Shown here one piece after another: positions 60,445 through 64,000 of a stretch of DNA of 64,000 nt. Within the stretch, counting starts at the first letter, position 1. Each line of letters starts with the position of its first letter. Both the position numbers and the translations under genes were made by a program. The DNA comes from UBA1723 sp045629285 (GTDB lineage: Bacteria; Bacteroidota; Bacteroidia; Bacteroidales; Paludibacteraceae). The stretch spans positions 130,587 through 194,586 of the forward strand of contig JAZQQY010000052.1 in NCBI GenBank assembly GCA_045629285.1, given 5' to 3'. The notes beneath the pieces were generated by a model. It was given only the letters and a program-made list of their open reading frames with translations, was not told the origin of the DNA and made no database searches.

Positions 60445-61425
60445 TTATTTCAATTCTTGAATCAATCTCACGGAACAGCCGTAAACTCTTGAGGTCTCAG
60501 CCATAGGTGTCACACCGCTCATGTAGAATGACAACGCTTTGACATTTCCGTTCCTCTCTTCGTCTCCAACTGTTGACGACCAGTAGATGCCCCATGGAAA
60601 ACTAGGATAATTCTTAATTTCTGAACCCCAACGTCGACCAGCAGCAGGCAAGAAAACAGCTCCTGCCGATTCCATTGTCGACCAATCATCTTCAGAATAC
60701 ACATTGTCGGAATAGTTATCCTCAATCAAATCGGAATCTTCATAGTATCCGTTCTGGTATACAAGTCGGCTTTCTGTCGACGGAAGAAAAGTCAAACCTT
60801 CTGGCATTTTCCAATCATCAGGTAAGATAACCAATCCCTTGACATTCGCTACGGTAGCAAGAGCAAACAGTTTGTCTGCATTCTTTCTCTTCGTGAAAAG
60901 ATAGTCCCATTCGTTCGACGTAGGTGTTCTCCACACTCCGTCGCCACCATTGATGATATCATTGAACCCCCAGTCGGCGCTTGAATAATTTCCGGTCATA
61001 TTATTGTTCCACTCTCCGCCCAAAAGGTAATCTTTATAGTTGGTGCTTATAGAGGAGACCTCGAATCCTGCATCCCAACCGCTTGTCGCCCAACCGAATA
61101 GGTCAATTTTTTCATCATAGTCGATGGATATGTTTTCATTGTCCATGCCGACCACTTCATATTGCTTTTCTGCAAAATACCATTCTCCGTATTTGTCATA
61201 ACATTGAAGATTGCCTGGAGCAAAAGCGATTTGAAGGTTTTCATTCACGCTGAATCTGCCTATTGCGACATTATCGTTTGTCTCCGTTGGATTTGCGACA
61301 GTAATGCTGTCGGGATATCCATCTTTCATTGTGAATATAATTTTGCCGTCTTTCCAAACATTGAATTGGGCAAATGCTCCTGTCGCACAGAAAAGAGCAG
61401 TGAATATGGTAGTAATTCTTTTCAT
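60445..61425 (-). CDS. Secreted protein with Fib_succ-like domain
   Basis: 326 residues. The signal peptide ends GAFAQ (about 20). A short beta part (FNVWKDGKIIFTMKDGYPDSI) precedes the domain, which opens FSVNENLQIAFAPGNLQC (about 58). WYFAEKQYEVVG, WRTPTSNEWDYLFTKR, VFLPAAGRRWGS, IYWSSTVGDEERNG and SRVYGCSVRLIQ follow. The closing phrases match those of the lipoprotein at 57394, so both are read as the same broad fold, but this one is not a lipoprotein. No T9SS tail is visible. Confidence 0.8.
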   Translation of the reverse strand: MKRITTIFTALFCATGAFAQFNVWKDGKIIFTMKDGYPDSITVANPTETNDNVAIGRFSVNENLQIAFAPGNLQCYDKYGEWYFAEKQYEVVGMDNENISIDYDEKIDLFGWATSGWDAGFEVSSISTNYKDYLLGGEWNNNMTGNYSSADWGFNDIINGGDGVWRTPTSNEWDYLFTKRKNADKLFALATVANVKGLVILPDDWKMPEGLTFLPSTESRLVYQNGYYEDSDLIEDNYSDNVYSEDDWSTMESAGAVFLPAAGRRWGSEIKNYPSFPWGIYWSSTVGDEERNGNVKALSFYMSGVTPMAETSRVYGCSVRLIQELK

Positions 61426-61653
61426 AGAAATAAATTTAGTCCTTTATCAAATCCAAATGCGATTTTAGCTAAAGTAGTTGAAAGAAAAAAATATTTTTTT
61501 GATTTTGATGTGATTGTCGTGTAATTTCCCATTTTATCATCTTTGGATTTTATAGATTCCTCCTCAATTATTATATTCGCCGACGGTTATCATTCGGCAG
61601 TTGTCATAAACTTAGGTATTGTTATAACGACAAAATGTCTAATAAATACATCG

Positions 61654-63474
61654 ATGCAAGCATTTAGAAACTTCGTCTTTACTTTATTTCTAAACTTTTT
61701 ATGTGTCTGTGCAGTCTCTGCTCAAGCACCGATTCTTTCTGTATCTTCGGATTATATTTGTGAAGGAGAAGAAGTGACACTAAGTCTTGATTATGGTGCA
61801 TGTACTTCAGTTGTTTGGGAGTCGCGTTACTCTTTTGTTGCTGTAGATCAATATGAAATTTTAGATAAGGAGTTTACGAATAAAAAGAAAATTAAGTTGA
61901 CATCAGGAAAATGTTTTAGGGTTAAGGGCATTTCTGGAGAGGCTTCACTGTATTCGGATGAAGTGTGCGTAAAAGTAGAAACAATTCATAAACCGATGTG
62001 GTTTGACGACAAGGCAAACAGGTATGTGACGAGTGGAGATACTTTTTATGTTTGTGATAAAGAGGAAGATGCTTCATTTATTTATGCGCCTTATTTTCTT
62101 GAAAATGTGAAGGAAAGATATTTCTCTGAATGGTTTCTTGATGGTGTCAAGGTTAACGATGATTATTCGACAATATTTCCATTAGTCGACAAGGATTGTA
62201 AGATTACAAACATCACGACTTCAAAAAATGATGTTTGTCCACCTGTTGTTTTTGACTTTAATTATAAAGTAACTAAAACGCCGACTGTCGACATTCAGGT
62301 ATCTGCTCCTGTTATATGTGATAAGTCTGAAGTAACTATAGATATTTCTTACGATAGTAAGCCTGAAAAAATAGTTTGGTGGCAATCTCAAGAAGATATT
62401 GTGAGAAATAATGGTATTGCAGATTTTTTGAAAACGACTGTAAGTCCAACAAAAAATACTACGTACTGGTTAGAGGCGTGTAACATAGATTGTTGCAGCC
62501 AGTCAGATACGGTTACGATTGTCGTAAAAGATAAAATAGAACTTGATGCGATAAATATAAAACAGGAGATTTGTAAAGGAGATGAGGTAAATGCTCTTGT
62601 GACCGTCAATAAAGGAAATCCAGATGAATTTATTTGGAGAAAAGATGGAGAGATATTGTCGTTGTCTCCTGAACTCCATGATATTCCAGAAAAAAATACA
62701 GAATATACAATTGAAGTTTCAGACGAGGATTGTGGTGTCGTTGAGGCTCAAACCTACAGAGTCAATGTTCATGATTCACAATTAGATGTGGAAGATGTTA
62801 CAGTTTGTGAAGGAAGTTCGGTCACGTTACATGCAAAAGGTAACGGTATTTTTCGTTGGTATACTGACAGTGATAAAAGTAATCTACTGGCAACTGGAAA
62901 TGAATTGAATGTAAATCCGATAGAATCAACAGATTATTATGTCGTTGCAATTGATGGAGAGTGTGAGGTAGGGGAGACAGTGAATGTAAATGTCAATAGT
63001 GTGCCTATCATTCAAGATCATACAATATTGGGAGATAGCAGCAGTTATATGTTGTATGTGCAAGGAGGAACTGGGAATTTGCATTTTGATTTTGGCGACG
63101 GATTTGGTCCGACAGAGTCAAATATCATCACAAATGTAAACTTGAGTAAAGACTATCATATTACTGTGACGGATGAGTTGGGGTGCTCTTCAACTTACGT
63201 TATTGAAGGTTTACGACTAAATATAGATGTTCCCGTTTATTTTTACCCTGAGAAAGAAAAGTGGCAGATAAGGAATCTGGAATATTTCAATGAAGTGAGA
63301 ATTGATATATATAATCGTTTTGGCAAGTTGATTTTTAGTACTAATGATTCAAGTATCGGATGGGATGGAACCTATAAAGGTAATAATATGCCAAGTGCAG
63401 ATTACTGGTTTGTATTAAAAATAAAAGATATTGATCAAGATTTTTCAGGTCATTTTACTCTTTTGAGAGAATAA
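61654..63474 (+). CDS. Ig-like domain surface protein with T9SS type B sorting domain
   Basis: 606 residues from the ATG at 61654 (MQAFRNFVFTLFLNF), which gives a normal signal peptide ending SAQ (about 23). A frame start at 61543 would add 37 non-signal residues. Repeated Ig/PKD-like domains, each opening 'ICEGEEVTLSL', 'ICDKSEVTI', 'ICKGDEV' or 'VCEGSSVTL', cover about 25-490. The C-terminal VPVYFYPEKEKWQIRN ... IYNRFGKLIF ... GWDGTYKG ... SGHFTLLRE is the gliding-motility-type sorting domain, close to the end of the giant protein at 30927. It is a smaller relative lacking RCC1 repeats. Confidence 0.88.
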   Translation: MQAFRNFVFTLFLNFLCVCAVSAQAPILSVSSDYICEGEEVTLSLDYGACTSVVWESRYSFVAVDQYEILDKEFTNKKKIKLTSGKCFRVKGISGEASLYSDEVCVKVETIHKPMWFDDKANRYVTSGDTFYVCDKEEDASFIYAPYFLENVKERYFSEWFLDGVKVNDDYSTIFPLVDKDCKITNITTSKNDVCPPVVFDFNYKVTKTPTVDIQVSAPVICDKSEVTIDISYDSKPEKIVWWQSQEDIVRNNGIADFLKTTVSPTKNTTYWLEACNIDCCSQSDTVTIVVKDKIELDAINIKQEICKGDEVNALVTVNKGNPDEFIWRKDGEILSLSPELHDIPEKNTEYTIEVSDEDCGVVEAQTYRVNVHDSQLDVEDVTVCEGSSVTLHAKGNGIFRWYTDSDKSNLLATGNELNVNPIESTDYYVVAIDGECEVGETVNVNVNSVPIIQDHTILGDSSSYMLYVQGGTGNLHFDFGDGFGPTESNIITNVNLSKDYHITVTDELGCSSTYVIEGLRLNIDVPVYFYPEKEKWQIRNLEYFNEVRIDIYNRFGKLIFSTNDSSIGWDGTYKGNNMPSADYWFVLKIKDIDQDFSGHFTLLRE

Positions 63475-63742
63475 AAAGCTGGAAAAATCTAAAATTTTTA
63501 AGTGAGGAAGAATAATCTTTGGCTTTTTTCATGAAAAAAATCAAAAAAAATCAGGTTGATGAGAGAAAAAAACACGAAAAAACGAACTTTTTTGATTCTT
63601 TTTGCAACTATTTCTACTGAAAATCGGCAAAAAACGTCCCAAAGAGGCAAAAACGGCGAAAATGCTCTTAAAAAATGTTAAAATTCAAAATTGTGTTTTT
63701 CAGCATATTACGAACATTTCTGAAAAATAATTCCTAAAACGC

Positions 63743-63773
63743 TTGCACAGTACCGAAATCTGCTATACTTTTG
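63743..63773 (+). promoter_or_regulatory. rRNA operon promoter
   Basis: TTG (63743-63745), 20 bases and TACTTTTG (63766-63773) match the Bacteroidota consensus. The 250 bases before it (63475-63742) contain no gene and are very A-rich, as expected of an UP-element-like region. Confidence 0.85.
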
Positions 63774-63779
63774 CACTCG

Positions 63780-63979
63780 CTTTCGGGAAGGAACGCTACT
63801 CCAAACGAAAGCAAAGACATAAAACAAGCTCCCCAAGAGAGGGTGAGACGCCAAAAGATAACGATCTTTGAAAGCATTTGCAATTTACGAGGAAGAACGG
63901 GACATATAGAAATATATGTTAAACACAAGAGGTTCTAAAAAGCGCAAGATCTGAGAAAAACTAAGAAAAAACAATTCAT
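63780..63979 (+). other. 16S rRNA leader (precursor region)
   Basis: This is the untranslated stretch of about 200 bases between the promoter and the mature 16S 5' end. GCTTTCGGG near 63779 and CGAAAGC at 63807-63813 can pair at the start. GATCTTTGAAA (63864-63874) resembles leader antitermination (boxA-like) sequences seen before Bacteroidota rRNA genes. Confidence 0.65.
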
Positions 63980-64000
63980 ACAACGGAGAGTTTGATCCTG
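63980..64000 (+). rRNA. rrs: 16S ribosomal RNA, 5' end only
   Basis: The last bases contain GAGTTTGATCCTG, the universal 16S start (primer 27F site). Alignment to the Escherichia coli 5' end places base 1 near 63980. The gene runs off the window. Confidence 0.95.

Noticed and set aside
1..64000. CRISPR array, complete insertion sequence, prophage or integrative element
   Set aside because: No regularly spaced direct repeats with unique spacers, no intact transposase or integrase and no phage structural genes were seen; only two decayed fragments (3909-4082 and 11115-11245).

Overview
The window is about 64 kb of chromosome from a member of the phylum Bacteroidota, most likely order Bacteroidales. 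The family cannot be fixed from the sequence. The evidence is: many promoters of the Bacteroidota type (TTTG or TTG, 19-20 bases, TAnnTTTG); cargo proteins of the type IX secretion system (T9SS) with both type A and type B C-terminal sorting domains; a hybrid two-component sensor/regulator; phylum-typical proteins (DUF4924, DUF5606, DUF4491, DUF4835, BT_3928 family); and the synteny bamD-rpoZ-coaBC-DUF4835-recN. The window ends in the first bases of a 16S rRNA gene.

Layout. 1-4.1 kb: two tandem BspA-type leucine-rich-repeat proteins with a C10 (streptopain-like) cysteine peptidase domain, then a decayed AAA-ATPase remnant. 4.2-11.2 kb: a DUF177-rpmF unit, small membrane and lipoproteins, then DUF5063, an exonuclease-kinase fusion and a RapZ C-terminal-domain protein, followed by a decayed Rpn-type transposase. 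11.3-13.5 kb: rplY-pth-hslR-DUF4924. 13.6-19.8 kb: a secreted CotH-kinase protein, map, a carboxynorspermidine dehydrogenase and a lysophospholipid acyltransferase. 20-26.4 kb: a GH9 glycosidase lipoprotein whose core promoter carries three direct repeats, the hybrid two-component regulator, and a non-coding stretch that looks like a small-RNA gene. 26.4-30.9 kb: birA-ruvX-def-DUF1599-BT_3928-tpiA, all on the minus strand. 30.9-38.4 kb: one giant RCC1-repeat T9SS protein. 38.6-46.3 kb: tRNA-His, DUF5606, gyrB, DUF4491, an orphan nuclease-like protein and an M16 peptidase. 46.4-50.3 kb: nadC, a membrane TerB-DnaJ protein and an ion channel. 50.3-60.4 kb: a plus-strand run from bamD through recN, LemA, two TPM proteins, a Fib_succ-type lipoprotein, the NAD(P)HX repair enzyme and an AlkD-like protein. 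60.4-64 kb: two more secreted proteins and the rRNA operon promoter.

Most genes are core housekeeping. The accessory layer is envelope-directed: secreted proteases, Ig-like and RCC1 surface proteins, CotH kinase, GH9 and its likely regulator. Points most worth following are: (1) the fused RNase D-like exonuclease and AmgK-like sugar kinase overlapping a stand-alone RapZ C-terminal domain, which suggests a link between amino sugars and RNA decay; (2) an orphan promoter-hairpin-terminator unit at about 26.1-26.35 kb; (3) promoter-embedded 21-22 bp spaced repeats before GH9; (4) a recurrent GAGACG/CGTCTC hairpin family used as terminators at ten places. No CRISPR array, complete insertion sequence or prophage was seen.
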